Positions 33,992-42,444 of a DNA stretch of 45,718 nucleotides are shown here, one piece after another. The notes below the pieces were generated by a model. It was not told the origin of the DNA. It saw only the letters and a list, made by a program, of their open reading frames with translations, and ran no database searches. Every line of letters starts with the position of its first letter. Within the stretch, counting starts at the first letter, position 1. The DNA comes from Betaproteobacteria bacterium (GTDB lineage Bacteria > Acidobacteriota > Terriglobia > Acidiferrales > UBA7541), in NCBI GenBank assembly GCA_903970165.1, contig CAJCHZ010000070.1, forward strand, positions 1 through 45,718, read 5' to 3'. A program made the position numbers and the translations under genes.

Positions 33992-35854
33992 ATGAAAGCT
34001 GAAACGCCGGTCGAGAATTCGCCCGCGCCTGCCTATCCATCTTCAAAACATACTTTGCGCTACGTGTTGGGTATCGTGGCGTTCTGGGCGTTGATTTACA
34101 TTCCCGGAATGGCCTGGCCTCCGATGATGGATGACGTGGACTCGGAACACTCGCAAATCGCCGTCGAGATGTTGCAGCGGCACGATTACGTGACCATGTA
34201 CGTCAATGGCGTGCGCTACCTTGAAAAAGCTCCTCTTCCCTACTGGATTACGGCCGGAATTTATTCCGTTATGGGAGTCTCCGAATTTTCCGCGCGCATG
34301 GTGCTGACTTTTTTCGCGCTCGCCACGTTTCTTGCGGTTTTCCTCCTCGGCCACGAAATCGCCGGCGACGAAGCGGGATTCTACGGGGCGATAGCGCTCG
34401 GAACGGCCATTGGTCCGTATATCTACACGCGGTTTTTCATTCCAGACATTATGGTGTGTTTCTGGCTCACCGTGACCGTGTATCTGTTTTGGCGCACGCT
34501 CGAAGAGGCGCAGCCTTCGCGATTCTTTTGCTGGTCGATTGGAGTCGTAACGGCACTGGACGTTCTAACGAAAGGCCTGATCGGGCTGGCGTTTCCCGTC
34601 GGGATCATCTTCGGATACCTGCTTATCACGCGCAATCTGCGGCATCTGCTGAAGATGCGGTTGGTATCCACTGCGATTGTGTTTCTTGTGATCGGAGCGC
34701 CGTGGCACGTTCTGGCAACGCTGCGCAATCCCCCCATCGGAGCGGCCAAGGGATTTTTCTGGTTTTACTTTATCAACGATCAAATTTACCGCTACTTGAA
34801 TCTGCGTGTGCCGCGCGATTATGACAAAGTTCCCTTCTGGATTTTCTGGGGCTTGCTGCTGGTATGGACTTTTCCTTGGACGTTTTACGCCGTGAAGTCT
34901 CTGAAGCAAGTGCCTTTGCGTTTCAGGGATTATGTCAGGAATCTCGACAGGACTTCGCGAGCCGCGTTATTGCTCGCTGTGTGGGCCGCATTCGTAATGG
35001 TCTTTTTCAGTTTTTCCACACGCCAGGAATACTACGTTTTGCCGGCTCTGCCCGCGCTGGCCGTGCTTAGCGGCATGTGGATGAAGCGCGAAGCAGATGC
35101 GCCGCCGGACAGTGCGCTGCGGCGCAGCACGGTCCGCGGCGCAACGGGGCTGCTGTTGCTCGGCGTGATTGGTTCAGCTCTGGCTTTCTGGTTCGCGGCA
35201 GTTTCGCCTGCCGTTCCGAGCGACGCCGACTTTGGAGAATTCCTGCAGCGGGCCACGAACATGTACAAACTTTCCATGGGGCATCTGTTCGACCTGACGC
35301 CGCAAGCAATGGGTTTCTTCCGGTTTCCGTTGCTGTTGACCGGCATCGGGCTTCTCGTTGGCAGCGCGTTACACTGGATTTTCCGCAAGCGCAACCGTTC
35401 CATGGCGGCAAATCTGTCGCTTGCTTCGATGATGATTGTTTTGTTCTATGCAGTGCATTTGGCGCTGGGGACGTTTTCACCGGTGCTTGGATCGAAGCCG
35501 CTGGCGAGAGCGATTCAGCGCGAGTACAAGCCGGGAGAGATTATCGCGGTGGATGGGCAGTATTCACGGGCGTCCAGCATTTTGTTTTATACCCAGGTGC
35601 GAATGCATATGCTGAACGGAGTGATCAACGACCTCTGGTTCGGTTCGTTGTATCCGGATTGCCCTCCAGTGTTTGAAGACGATGCTTCCTTTGCAAGACT
35701 GTGGCGTGGCCCCGGGCGAGTGTATTTGTTTGTGCCGGATCGCCGCGGCACCGAAAGCCTGGACAAAGTCGGCGCGCCGTATTTTCTGGTGGCCCGGGCG
35801 GGCGGGAAGAGCGTTTACAGCAACCAGCCGAGCGTTTCTGCCGCATCGAACTGA
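33992..35854 (+). CDS. ArnT/PMT-like (GT39) membrane glycosyltransferase
   Basis: The start is placed at ATG 33992, with AGGAA upstream; the frame also opens at a TTG at 33959. The protein has 620 residues with about a dozen hydrophobic segments. The ArnT signature is present near the N-terminus: an acidic DDVDSEHSQIAVEM stretch, then DYVTMYVNGVRYLEKAPLPYW. ArnT and FlmK enzymes transfer a sugar from undecaprenyl phosphate to lipid A or another acceptor on the periplasmic side. In the operon it would be the final step after the GT2 transferase and the deacetylase. The acceptor is not identifiable from sequence. The C-terminal soluble part is about 150 residues. Confidence 0.88.
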   Translation: MKAETPVENSPAPAYPSSKHTLRYVLGIVAFWALIYIPGMAWPPMMDDVDSEHSQIAVEMLQRHDYVTMYVNGVRYLEKAPLPYWITAGIYSVMGVSEFSARMVLTFFALATFLAVFLLGHEIAGDEAGFYGAIALGTAIGPYIYTRFFIPDIMVCFWLTVTVYLFWRTLEEAQPSRFFCWSIGVVTALDVLTKGLIGLAFPVGIIFGYLLITRNLRHLLKMRLVSTAIVFLVIGAPWHVLATLRNPPIGAAKGFFWFYFINDQIYRYLNLRVPRDYDKVPFWIFWGLLLVWTFPWTFYAVKSLKQVPLRFRDYVRNLDRTSRAALLLAVWAAFVMVFFSFSTRQEYYVLPALPALAVLSGMWMKREADAPPDSALRRSTVRGATGLLLLGVIGSALAFWFAAVSPAVPSDADFGEFLQRATNMYKLSMGHLFDLTPQAMGFFRFPLLLTGIGLLVGSALHWIFRKRNRSMAANLSLASMMIVLFYAVHLALGTFSPVLGSKPLARAIQREYKPGEIIAVDGQYSRASSILFYTQVRMHMLNGVINDLWFGSLYPDCPPVFEDDASFARLWRGPGRVYLFVPDRRGTESLDKVGAPYFLVARAGGKSVYSNQPSVSAASN

Positions 35855-35894
35855 ATGGACAAACATTCGCATTTGCAAAAATAACGTGTTTCTC

Positions 35895-35900
35895 GGGAGG
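35895..35900 (+). promoter_or_regulatory. Ribosome binding site fixing the TDO-like start
   Basis: GGGAGG ends five bases before GTG 35906. The frame also allows a GTG at 35900, but that overlaps the site itself, so 35906 is the more likely start. Confidence 0.6.
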
Positions 35901-35905
35901 TGTGC

Positions 35906-36652
35906 GTGAATCGGGAACAGTTTTACGCCATTATGAGCGGCGACGGAACTCTGGACTACGAAGTATATTTGAGCACGAAGTCGCTGCTCTCCTGCCAGCT
36001 AGATTACGACAAGCTCTGCAATGCCGACGAGATGCAGTTCCAAATCGTCCACCAGATTGAAGAACTTTGGATGAAGCTGATGGCGTACACCCTGCTGGAT
36101 ATTGACGAATATTTACAGAAGGAAGATACAAATCGCGTGATTACGCTTTTTCGGCGCGTACATACCGCGCAGAGATTGATGATTCAGCAGTTGACGCTGC
36201 TGGAGACGATGTCGCCCAAGGATTATCAGGAGATTCGGAAAAAACTTGGGAACGGCAGCGGACAGGAGTCGCCCGGGTTTCGCGTGCTTTTGAAAATGTA
36301 CCAGCCAATCTGGAATTCGTTTAAGGCGAACTACCTGGACAAGCATGGACTGACCGTCGAGAAAATCTACGATTCGGAATACGATCACGGCGACGCCTAC
36401 ATGGTGGCGGAGGAGCTGGCGGAGTTTGACGAGTTGTTTCAGAAATTCCGGTTCGAGCACATGCAGCTGATTTTTAGAACGATTGGGTTTGGGTCGAAGT
36501 CGCTTAAGGGTCGCCCGGTGGAGATTCTTGAGGATGGAATGCGGCACAAGTTTTTCCCGGAGCTTTGGGAGATTCGCGGACAGATGACGGATCGGTGGGG
36601 AGCAGCGTACGGGGTAAAGCGGGATTCGTTGGGCGGGCATGGAGAGAGTTGA
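35906..36652 (+). CDS. Short, divergent tryptophan 2,3-dioxygenase-like heme protein
   Basis: A 248-residue protein from GTG 35906. The TDO fold is recognisable: the substrate-side His49 in FQIVHQIEELW, an Arg126 in GSGQESPGFR that aligns with the substrate-binding Arg in the SGFQS-x-x-x-R motif, and His185 in FRFEHMQLIFRTIGF matching the proximal heme ligand, followed by FFPELWEIR. Two features are odd. The stretch between the Arg and the heme His is about 60 residues shorter than in Xanthomonas TDO. The GTGG[ST]SG active-site lid is replaced by a Ser-Lys-Ser-Leu-Lys-Gly segment. The family opens the indole ring of tryptophan with O2, but this member may use another indole or a different reaction. 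No kynurenine-pathway genes are nearby. Confidence 0.75.
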   Translation: MNREQFYAIMSGDGTLDYEVYLSTKSLLSCQLDYDKLCNADEMQFQIVHQIEELWMKLMAYTLLDIDEYLQKEDTNRVITLFRRVHTAQRLMIQQLTLLETMSPKDYQEIRKKLGNGSGQESPGFRVLLKMYQPIWNSFKANYLDKHGLTVEKIYDSEYDHGDAYMVAEELAEFDELFQKFRFEHMQLIFRTIGFGSKSLKGRPVEILEDGMRHKFFPELWEIRGQMTDRWGAAYGVKRDSLGGHGES

Positions 36653-36788
36653 CTGACCGAGAGTTGATAGTCAAAAGTTGAAAGTCGAAATTTCCAGCGA
36701 GCGGATGACTGTTGAAGTTGTCTGCAAGGGGTCCCACCGCCCCCCGTTTTTCGTAAAGATATGTATCTAAAGGGTTTAGAATTTTTGT

Positions 36789-36848
36789 AAACTGTTTAGA
36801 ATCACATCCTTGTGACGTTTTTGTTAAAGATGTGATTCTAACCAGTTT
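36789..36848. repeat. Long inverted repeat with 20-base arms
   Basis: AAACTG-t-TTAGAATCACATC (36789-36808) pairs with GATGTGATTCTAA-c-CAGTTT (36829-36848), 19 of 20 positions, around a 20-base loop. A partial direct copy (TTTAGAAT) lies just upstream at 36775-36782. The arms are AT-rich and lack a T tract after them, so this is not a standard terminator. It could be a dispersed palindromic element or a small folded RNA. Confidence 0.7.
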
Positions 36849-36874
36849 GCAGTCATGTTGAAGAGGTGTTCCCC

Positions 36875-36905
36875 AAATAAAAACCGCCAGCAAGCGTGCT
36901 GGCGG
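36875..36905 (-). terminator. Intrinsic terminator of the flavin reductase gene
   Basis: Nine-base perfect stem (CCGCCAGCA at 36884-36892 with TGCTGGCGG at 36897-36905) and a four-base loop. On the minus strand the stem is followed by TTTTTATTT, so it ends transcription of the flavin reductase gene at 36992-37495. Confidence 0.88.
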
Positions 36906-36991
36906 CGCGGTATATCCCAAAGCCAACATACGCTAGAGTTATATTTTTGTCAAGACACATCTCTCGAAACTTTTGGGTTAGCGTGGCAGAG

Positions 36992-37495
36992 TCAACGAGG
37001 TGGGGCTAGTTGGCGATAGTGGCTGCGGAAAAAGAGGAGCGGTTCGCCGGGAGACAGTTCGGCAGATTGGACTTCGCCGAGGAAGATGGTGTGGTCACCT
37101 GCGATGTAGGAGGCTACTACGCGGCAAAGAATCTGCGCGATGGTGTCTGAAAGAACGGGGACACGAGCCTGTGTCCAACGATATTGGATGCCCAGCTTCG
37201 CTTCGGCTTCAGGGGTTTGATCGGCTTGGGCAAAATAGACTGAGAAAGCCTGTTGGTTTTCCTTCAAAACATTTATGGCGAAAACCCGCTTCTGTTTGAT
37301 GAGCGGGAGGAGGTGGCTGCGCTGATCCACACAGATGAGTACCAGGAGCGGTTCGAGAGAGACGGAGGTCAAGGAGTTGGCAGTCATGCCGTAAGCCTGG
37401 CCAGGGGCTCGTTCGACGGTGACAACCGTGACGCCAGTGGCGAATTGGCTTAGAGCATGGCGAAAGTCAGTTGAGGTGAAAGGAGCGGCAGTCAT
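36992..37495 (-). CDS. Flavin reductase-like (FMN-binding split barrel) protein
   Basis: A 167-residue protein matching the flavin-reductase domain: FRHALSQFATGVTVVT at the start, MTANSLTSVSLEPLLVLICV in the flavin-binding region, FAINVLKENQ, and the C-terminal GDHTIFLGEVQS with the conserved His. This is the flavin reductase component fold of two-component monooxygenases such as HpaC, which supply reduced FMN or FAD using NAD(P)H. No monooxygenase partner is in the window. No strong ribosome binding site is visible before the ATG. A terminator follows its stop. Confidence 0.88.
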   Translation of the reverse strand: MTAAPFTSTDFRHALSQFATGVTVVTVERAPGQAYGMTANSLTSVSLEPLLVLICVDQRSHLLPLIKQKRVFAINVLKENQQAFSVYFAQADQTPEAEAKLGIQYRWTQARVPVLSDTIAQILCRVVASYIAGDHTIFLGEVQSAELSPGEPLLFFRSHYRQLAPPR

Positions 37496-37677
37496 ATTCG
37501 CGAATTTTCAAGATATCACAGTGAGAGACGGGTTGCGAAAAGGACGGGGGTATTAGTGCGGGGTTAGTTTCCGGTTGCGGCGACAGTTGAGCTCGCACGA
37601 CAAACCAGCAGTTGATACCGAAACTGCTTTTCTCGTCCCGGCTCACGAAAAGTGAACTGATCGACATCGATGGAGGA

Positions 37678-38820
37678 CTAGAGGATGTTGCGGAGAAGGG
37701 GGGTGCGCCGAAAGATGACGGCACTTAGGACGAACGAAACCACCGCGGCGATTGCGGTGAGCAGGAGAAATTTCGGAATCGCTGGCCAAGCCATCGGATG
37801 CAAAGCACGAGCCGCGAGAATGAGGATTGGCGGATGGAACACATAAACGCTGAAGGCGTTATCCGAAATGAATTTCGCGAGTGGGCCCTGGGAGTTAAAT
37901 TTTCTTGCGTAGATGACTAATAGCCCGAAGCAGATCGCAACGCAAGTGAATGACTCCCAGAGATTCATGCCTGCAGCCTGCCAATGCCAACCGCCAGAAA
38001 ACGCCCGGCCATTACCAGCGAGCGCACCGCCTTTCCAGAGAATCGTGAGCCATGTTGCGAATCCTAAAGGCAGGACAATGGTTAACCAGCGAATTCCCGA
38101 GGATAAGCTCAGGTTCAAAAGCCAGTGTTTACGGGCTGCCAGAATTCCACCGCTGAACAAGAGAATATATTGCGGAAAATCGCCAAGGTGCATGTTCAGA
38201 AAGGAAAAGCCGGGTGGCAGGGCAAGCCGAACAATGAACGTGAAACAGGCCATAGCGATGGCAAAGCCGATGAGTTGTAAGGTGTTCGGCGGGTGACCAG
38301 TTTGTTGGGTGGTGTTTGAGCGTGGAAACAACAGAACTATCGAAACATAGAAGAGCGAAAAAATTAGAAGCGCCAAACAAAACCAGAGAGGCCCGTTCTC
38401 CTGCAGAAATTCTCCGTTGCGGATGTGCTTTAGCCATTCGTTGGTGAACGAGGTTGGTTCGGTGGAAGTCCAGGAGTGAGCGCAGAAATACTCTGTGATC
38501 GGACCGAGAATGAACATATAAAACAAAACAGGAAGACCAAGACGGAAGAAGCGGTCTCGAAGGAAATCTCTCGGACCTTTCCGATCAAAAGAAGAGGGTA
38601 CAAAGTACCCGGCAAGAAAAAACAAAAGCCCCATGAAGAAAGACTGCAGATACATCTGCAAGGCGGCAAAAAAGAGCAATGACCCAAGGGACAGCGGCCT
38701 GCGATCAACGTAATACCAGCTGCCAAGCGGACTGTAAGTGTCTGCGGCGTGCATGCCGAGGACCAGAAAGATCGCGGTCCAGCGCAGGTTGTCGATATAA
38801 AGAAGACGCGAACGGGACAT
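37678..38820 (-). CDS. Acyltransferase-3 family membrane protein
   Basis: A 380-residue protein with about ten hydrophobic segments. The opening is typical of acyltransferase-3 (OafA/Wzy-like acyltransferases): RLLYIDNLRWTAIFLVLGMHAADTY, where the His in the first membrane helix corresponds to the conserved catalytic-region His. A basic loop FDRKGPRDFLRDRFFRLGLP precedes the next helix, as in the family. These enzymes move acetyl or other acyl groups onto exported sugars or polymers. No soluble SGNH domain is attached. The substrate is unknown, and no polysaccharide genes are adjacent. Confidence 0.86.
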   Translation of the reverse strand: MSRSRLLYIDNLRWTAIFLVLGMHAADTYSPLGSWYYVDRRPLSLGSLLFFAALQMYLQSFFMGLLFFLAGYFVPSSFDRKGPRDFLRDRFFRLGLPVLFYMFILGPITEYFCAHSWTSTEPTSFTNEWLKHIRNGEFLQENGPLWFCLALLIFSLFYVSIVLLFPRSNTTQQTGHPPNTLQLIGFAIAMACFTFIVRLALPPGFSFLNMHLGDFPQYILLFSGGILAARKHWLLNLSLSSGIRWLTIVLPLGFATWLTILWKGGALAGNGRAFSGGWHWQAAGMNLWESFTCVAICFGLLVIYARKFNSQGPLAKFISDNAFSVYVFHPPILILAARALHPMAWPAIPKFLLLTAIAAVVSFVLSAVIFRRTPLLRNIL

Positions 38821-39297
38821 AGAGCGTGGAGAATAACACTTTCGGAATTAAGCGTGAACGGGAACAGAATGCAGGTCAAATCCTGCTCAACGCTATCGGG
38901 TCAACCGTTTGAGCTGCACGCGTTACCGGACAGGTGGTTTTGGCCAGTTTTCATTTTTCATTGCAGCAAGCTGCATTTTGAGGTTCGGAACTCGGGGTAG
39001 CTGAGCCATCGTGGAGCCAATAATATCATCGAGGGCAGGAATTTATTGGGCCGGTAACGGCTGAGCCAAACCGGTCGATGCAACACTCTCTAATCGGTTG
39101 ATGACACGAGACTTCTCTCGCAGAACCAGCTACGGTCGCTCCAAACCTAAACAGAACAGTGTTTTTGTTTGCATTGAAGAATTTCAGCCCCTGCATTCTC
39201 TATACGTTGGCCTCCGTCTAGGGTTGCATCGACCCCATTGAATGCACCGAGTTTATCGGGACTTGACATCTACGAGTACTTTATGAAATAAAGCAGC
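38821..39297. other. Gene-free stretch
   Basis: About 480 bases upstream of both the acyltransferase and the small membrane protein, which are divergent, so it must hold both promoters. A TTGACA box lies at 39263-39268, but I see no good -10 box at the right spacing. No repeat or structured RNA was evident. Confidence 0.5.
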
Positions 39298-39672
39298 ATG
39301 CGCACGCGCGTTATCGCCGTCATGGAACTGGTGCTCATCTTTCCCGCTGTTCTCTTTATGACTGCACTGGTGTTGCGCAATGTCCATCTGCTGCAATACG
39401 AACCCGCCCGCAGCGCTCAGCAACTGGTCATGTGGTACGCAGGCCGGATGTGGACGTTATGGTTCCTGTTGTCAGGTCTGCCGTTCATTGTGTTTGTCAG
39501 CGGCTGTGCCGAGTTGCTACGCAGCTACAACCGCGACGTTGTTCTTCCGCTCACATTCAAGAAATCGTTAGCCATGGCCCGTGCGCACTTGTCTTCCCTT
39601 TTCATTGCCGCGACAACACTGATAGCCGGTGTCATCCTGGCGATTGTCGTCTTGCACGTCCTAGCGAACTAA
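39298..39672 (+). CDS. Small three-helix membrane protein, function unknown
   Basis: A 124-residue protein with three hydrophobic segments (about residues 8-27, 52-72 and 98-122) and a short basic loop between the second and third. I recognise no family. There is little of a ribosome binding site before the ATG. Expression as a discrete gene is supported by an intrinsic terminator starting four bases after the stop. It is convergent with the multicopper oxidase gene. Confidence 0.7.
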   Translation: MRTRVIAVMELVLIFPAVLFMTALVLRNVHLLQYEPARSAQQLVMWYAGRMWTLWFLLSGLPFIVFVSGCAELLRSYNRDVVLPLTFKKSLAMARAHLSSLFIAATTLIAGVILAIVVLHVLAN

Positions 39673-39675
39673 AGG

Positions 39676-39705
39676 ACTTCGCGAGGAATTGGCGCGAAGT
39701 TTTTT
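39676..39705 (+). terminator. Intrinsic terminator after the small membrane protein gene
   Basis: Perfect eight-base stem (ACTTCGCG at 39676-39683 with CGCGAAGT at 39693-39700), a nine-base loop, and a run of six T ending at 39705. Confidence 0.88.
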
Positions 39706-39782
39706 CAATTGGCCCACTATCAAATTCACCTTGGTCCGGAAGCCCGGTATCGGCACGAGGCCTTTGTCGGCCCCATATCGGT

Positions 39783-41126
39783 TCAGATATATCGAAAAAG
39801 CATCATAAATCCGAAGTCCATGTGACTTTGGTTGTGGCAATGGAACAGAGTCGGACCGGGATTGTTCGCCGTGAAATCCACCTCGGCCCTTGTGTTTGCA
39901 GGAACCATAAGGACGTCCTTATTCAGCCCAGAGAGCGGCGCTCCATCCAGAGTGGTGACCTCGAAAGTATGGCGATGCAGGTGGAGCGGGTGATCGTCCG
40001 AGCTATGATTGAGCATCTGCAGACGATACCTTTTTCCCTGCATGAGTGTAATCGTGTCCGAATGCGGATAGGACTTTCCATTGATCGTCCAAGAATCGAA
40101 CGCCCCCCGCCCGTGAAATTTCGATTCGAACCGCAGGGAAATAATCTCATCCGGTTCAGGAGTGGCGGCTTGGGCAGCTGCGAAGGTTCGGTAGTCCCAC
40201 AGGGTTTCCGGCGGATCGATCCATCTAGGCTTGCCCTGCTGGTTGGCGTACTCAACCACGGTGCCCATGCCTATCTTGCGCATTTGTTCATGGGTCTCCC
40301 CGAGAATCCATACTCCCGGTTGATTCATCACAACGACGGCATCGATGCGTTCGGCGGGACCCAAACGTACTGCGTGCACGCGGCCTGGGTTGGGCAGCGG
40401 GTTACCATCCATGGCGACAATGGTCATTTCGTGCCCTGCGAGCGCCAGCCAGTGAACTACGCTGGCGCTCGCATTCAGAAGATGCAAGAGCACTCGCTGC
40501 CCCTCACGGACCCGGATGGGATCGGCAAAGCCGAGCATACGGCCGTCGATGGTTGCGTAATCGTAGGCGGCTTCCATCGAGGAATCTCCGCTGGAGGACG
40601 TGTACGCGTTCCAGTCGTGCAGCGTCAGGAAGATCTCCTGGTCGTACGCACCTGCGTCGCTTTTGGGCTCGACAAAGAAGCAGCCGAACTGCCCAGTGTA
40701 TGTTGCGCGCTTCAAGTCGCGCCCGGCAAAAATGTGGGTGTGATACCAGCGGAATCCCGCCGGACACGGGGTGAAGCGATAGCGGAATTGGGTACCAGGC
40801 GCGATCATCGACCCGCCTTCTTCCGAAGAACCATCCATCGTAGAGGGAGTCCAAAGCCCGTGCCAGTGCACAATTTCGGGGATGGCGGTGCGATTACGTA
40901 CGTCGATGAGAATGGGCTTACCTTCAGGCCAGCGAATCAACGGGCCCGGCACGCGCCCATTATAGGCAGTTGTGTGAACCACCTTGCCAGGCGCGATCTC
41001 GAGCGCCAGAGGCGCAATCTCCAGCTTCACGTCGGGTGGAGCTTGGGCCAATGCAGGCGCGAGGGAAGCCAGCGTCGCCCCGGTCAGCGCCCCGCCTGCC
41101 TGCGCGATGAAGGTGCGCCGGTTCAT
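39783..41126 (-). CDS. Multicopper oxidase, Tat-exported
   Basis: A 447-residue protein with a twin-arginine signal (NRRTFIAQAGGALTGATL). All four copper-binding motifs are visible: HWHG and HTH in the N-terminal domain, and HPLHLHRHTF and HCHNQSH in the C-terminal domain, so the T1 site and trinuclear cluster should be intact. At the axial position after the last His, where CueO-like enzymes have Met, Phe appears first (HMDFGF). The family oxidises Cu(I), Mn or phenols in the periplasm. It is the second gene of an operon with the barrel protein, which ends 15 bases upstream. Copper or phenol oxidation is plausible but not shown. Confidence 0.9.
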   Translation of the reverse strand: MNRRTFIAQAGGALTGATLASLAPALAQAPPDVKLEIAPLALEIAPGKVVHTTAYNGRVPGPLIRWPEGKPILIDVRNRTAIPEIVHWHGLWTPSTMDGSSEEGGSMIAPGTQFRYRFTPCPAGFRWYHTHIFAGRDLKRATYTGQFGCFFVEPKSDAGAYDQEIFLTLHDWNAYTSSSGDSSMEAAYDYATIDGRMLGFADPIRVREGQRVLLHLLNASASVVHWLALAGHEMTIVAMDGNPLPNPGRVHAVRLGPAERIDAVVVMNQPGVWILGETHEQMRKIGMGTVVEYANQQGKPRWIDPPETLWDYRTFAAAQAATPEPDEIISLRFESKFHGRGAFDSWTINGKSYPHSDTITLMQGKRYRLQMLNHSSDDHPLHLHRHTFEVTTLDGAPLSGLNKDVLMVPANTRAEVDFTANNPGPTLFHCHNQSHMDFGFMMLFRYI

Positions 41127-41141
41127 CAGGCTCTTTGCTGC

Positions 41142-42044
41142 CTATCGCACGTTGTTAGAGCTGCCGGGACGGTGATGTGACCAGTCAAAATAGCGTCCTA
41201 TTATGCATTTCACGATCAGATGGTCGGTTCCCGCGGTCGCACCCCAACCCGCGCCAACGTTGATCTCCCACTTGGGCGACACAAACAGGTTCACGACGGG
41301 GAAGACCTGTTGCTGCTGATTATGCAGAGAGACAAAGCTCCCGAGCTGGCCATAATAAGAATAATACTCAACACCGATATCGAAATACTTTGATGGTGCA
41401 TACGTCAGTGTGGCCGCCGGGCCGAACGTCACCCCTCGGGGAGCGACGTTGTGATAGTAAGCCTGTTTCTCCTCAGGTGTTGAGTTCGCGGGGGCGGGAA
41501 CGACATGGGCGTTCCAGACCATGGTCGTGTTGACGGCCCAGTACCAACGCCCAACTGTTTGGTCCACTATTGGCATGATCTGCCAGGACCAAGTCGGATT
41601 GGAAAATGCCGGCCTGGCATATCCGAACTCGCTGGATAAGCTCACGCCCACCGGCCAGCGCCAACGAGGAGGGATTCGCACCCGCGGGCGTATGTGATCT
41701 CCAACCCACTGTACGCCGTTGCCGCTCCTTTCGGCGGTGAAGATGTAAAAGCCAATCTCGAACCAGTCATTGATGCCCTCAGTCAGTTCAATCGTTTCAT
41801 GTTCCTGGTGCCGAGTTGGCAGCATGCCGAACTGGGTTGTGGTACTTCCATCCACCGTAAAATTGCTGTGCAGTTCGACGAGCAGCGTCTTGGGTGCCAT
41901 TGTCTCCGATGGATATACCTGGATTTCGTAGTTATCCTGGGAACGCGCGCTGGTCGGGTACAGCAGAGCAAGGCACATAAAAGAATAAAACAGGACGCGC
42001 ATCACGATGCCGACGGCTCCTCTAATTGGAAGCTCCATTTTCAT
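41142..42044 (-). CDS. Putative outer-membrane beta-barrel protein
   Basis: An approximately 300-residue protein with an N-terminal signal peptide. The start is uncertain: ATG at 42044 or 42002 both precede the signal segment MRVLFYSFMCLALL, and a frame to 42068 is also open. The mature part has alternating aromatic and small residues in repeated strands (WSWQIMPIVDQ, FDIGVEYYSYYGQLG, KWEINVGAGWGATAG), as in outer-membrane channels or transporters of the DUF3187/porin-like kind. The C-terminus does not end in the classical Phe. It is upstream of the multicopper oxidase with 15 bases between, so they form an operon, which suggests a metal- or substrate-related role at the envelope. Confidence 0.7.
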   Translation of the reverse strand: MKMELPIRGAVGIVMRVLFYSFMCLALLYPTSARSQDNYEIQVYPSETMAPKTLLVELHSNFTVDGSTTTQFGMLPTRHQEHETIELTEGINDWFEIGFYIFTAERSGNGVQWVGDHIRPRVRIPPRWRWPVGVSLSSEFGYARPAFSNPTWSWQIMPIVDQTVGRWYWAVNTTMVWNAHVVPAPANSTPEEKQAYYHNVAPRGVTFGPAATLTYAPSKYFDIGVEYYSYYGQLGSFVSLHNQQQQVFPVVNLFVSPKWEINVGAGWGATAGTDHLIVKCIIGRYFDWSHHRPGSSNNVR

Positions 42045-42068
42045 GCGGCGGTGCCGCAATGAGACCAT

Positions 42069-42444
42069 TGGCTAGTCGCGCGGAAGCGCACAAATTCATG
42101 GCACTGGGCGTCTTGGTATCAGACGAGGCTTCACATCGCACGGTCCCTGGATTAGGGTATTCACTTTCGACTTCCAAATCTTCGACTGTAAAACTGGGGA
42201 CCTTGTCGATGCGTGTGTGGCATTGGCATTGGCCCCCGGGCATCCATTCGGTCGCATGCCGCCCGGCAGGGAAAGCTACCGTAAACTAATCGCGCGATTT
42301 GAACCGTGAGGTCGCGCTTGGAATGAATATAAAACTACGATGGACCGCCCCGCCGCAACTGCTTTTTCCTGTTGTTTTCCCACAGGAAGGGTGCAATGCT
42401 TCTGTTGGAAACCCAAATGGCGGGCGAATGAAAGTCGTGAGCTT
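42069..42444. other. Gene-free stretch before the PadR gene
   Basis: About 375 bases between the divergent barrel and PadR genes. It should hold both promoters. Short open frames on both strands are unsupported by a ribosome binding site. I saw no clear PadR-type operator palindrome. Confidence 0.45.

Larger units (their letters stand above)
36653..36991. other. Gene-free stretch with two inverted repeats
   Basis: About 340 bases without a gene, AT-richer than the coding DNA around it. It holds a 20-base-armed inverted repeat at 36789-36848 and a minus-strand terminator at 36875-36905, both listed separately. No open frame with a ribosome binding site was found. Confidence 0.6.

Noticed and set aside
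39263..39291. A sigma-70 promoter for the small membrane protein
   Set aside because: TTGACA is perfect but no acceptable -10 box lies 16-18 bases downstream.
39432..41180. A 582-codon open frame on the plus strand
   Set aside because: It lies antisense to the multicopper oxidase, which has all copper motifs and a Tat signal. The antisense frame has no recognisable domain and no ribosome binding site.
42022..42243. A 73-codon minus-strand frame upstream of the barrel gene
   Set aside because: No ribosome binding site, no recognisable protein, and it overlaps the likely start of the barrel gene.
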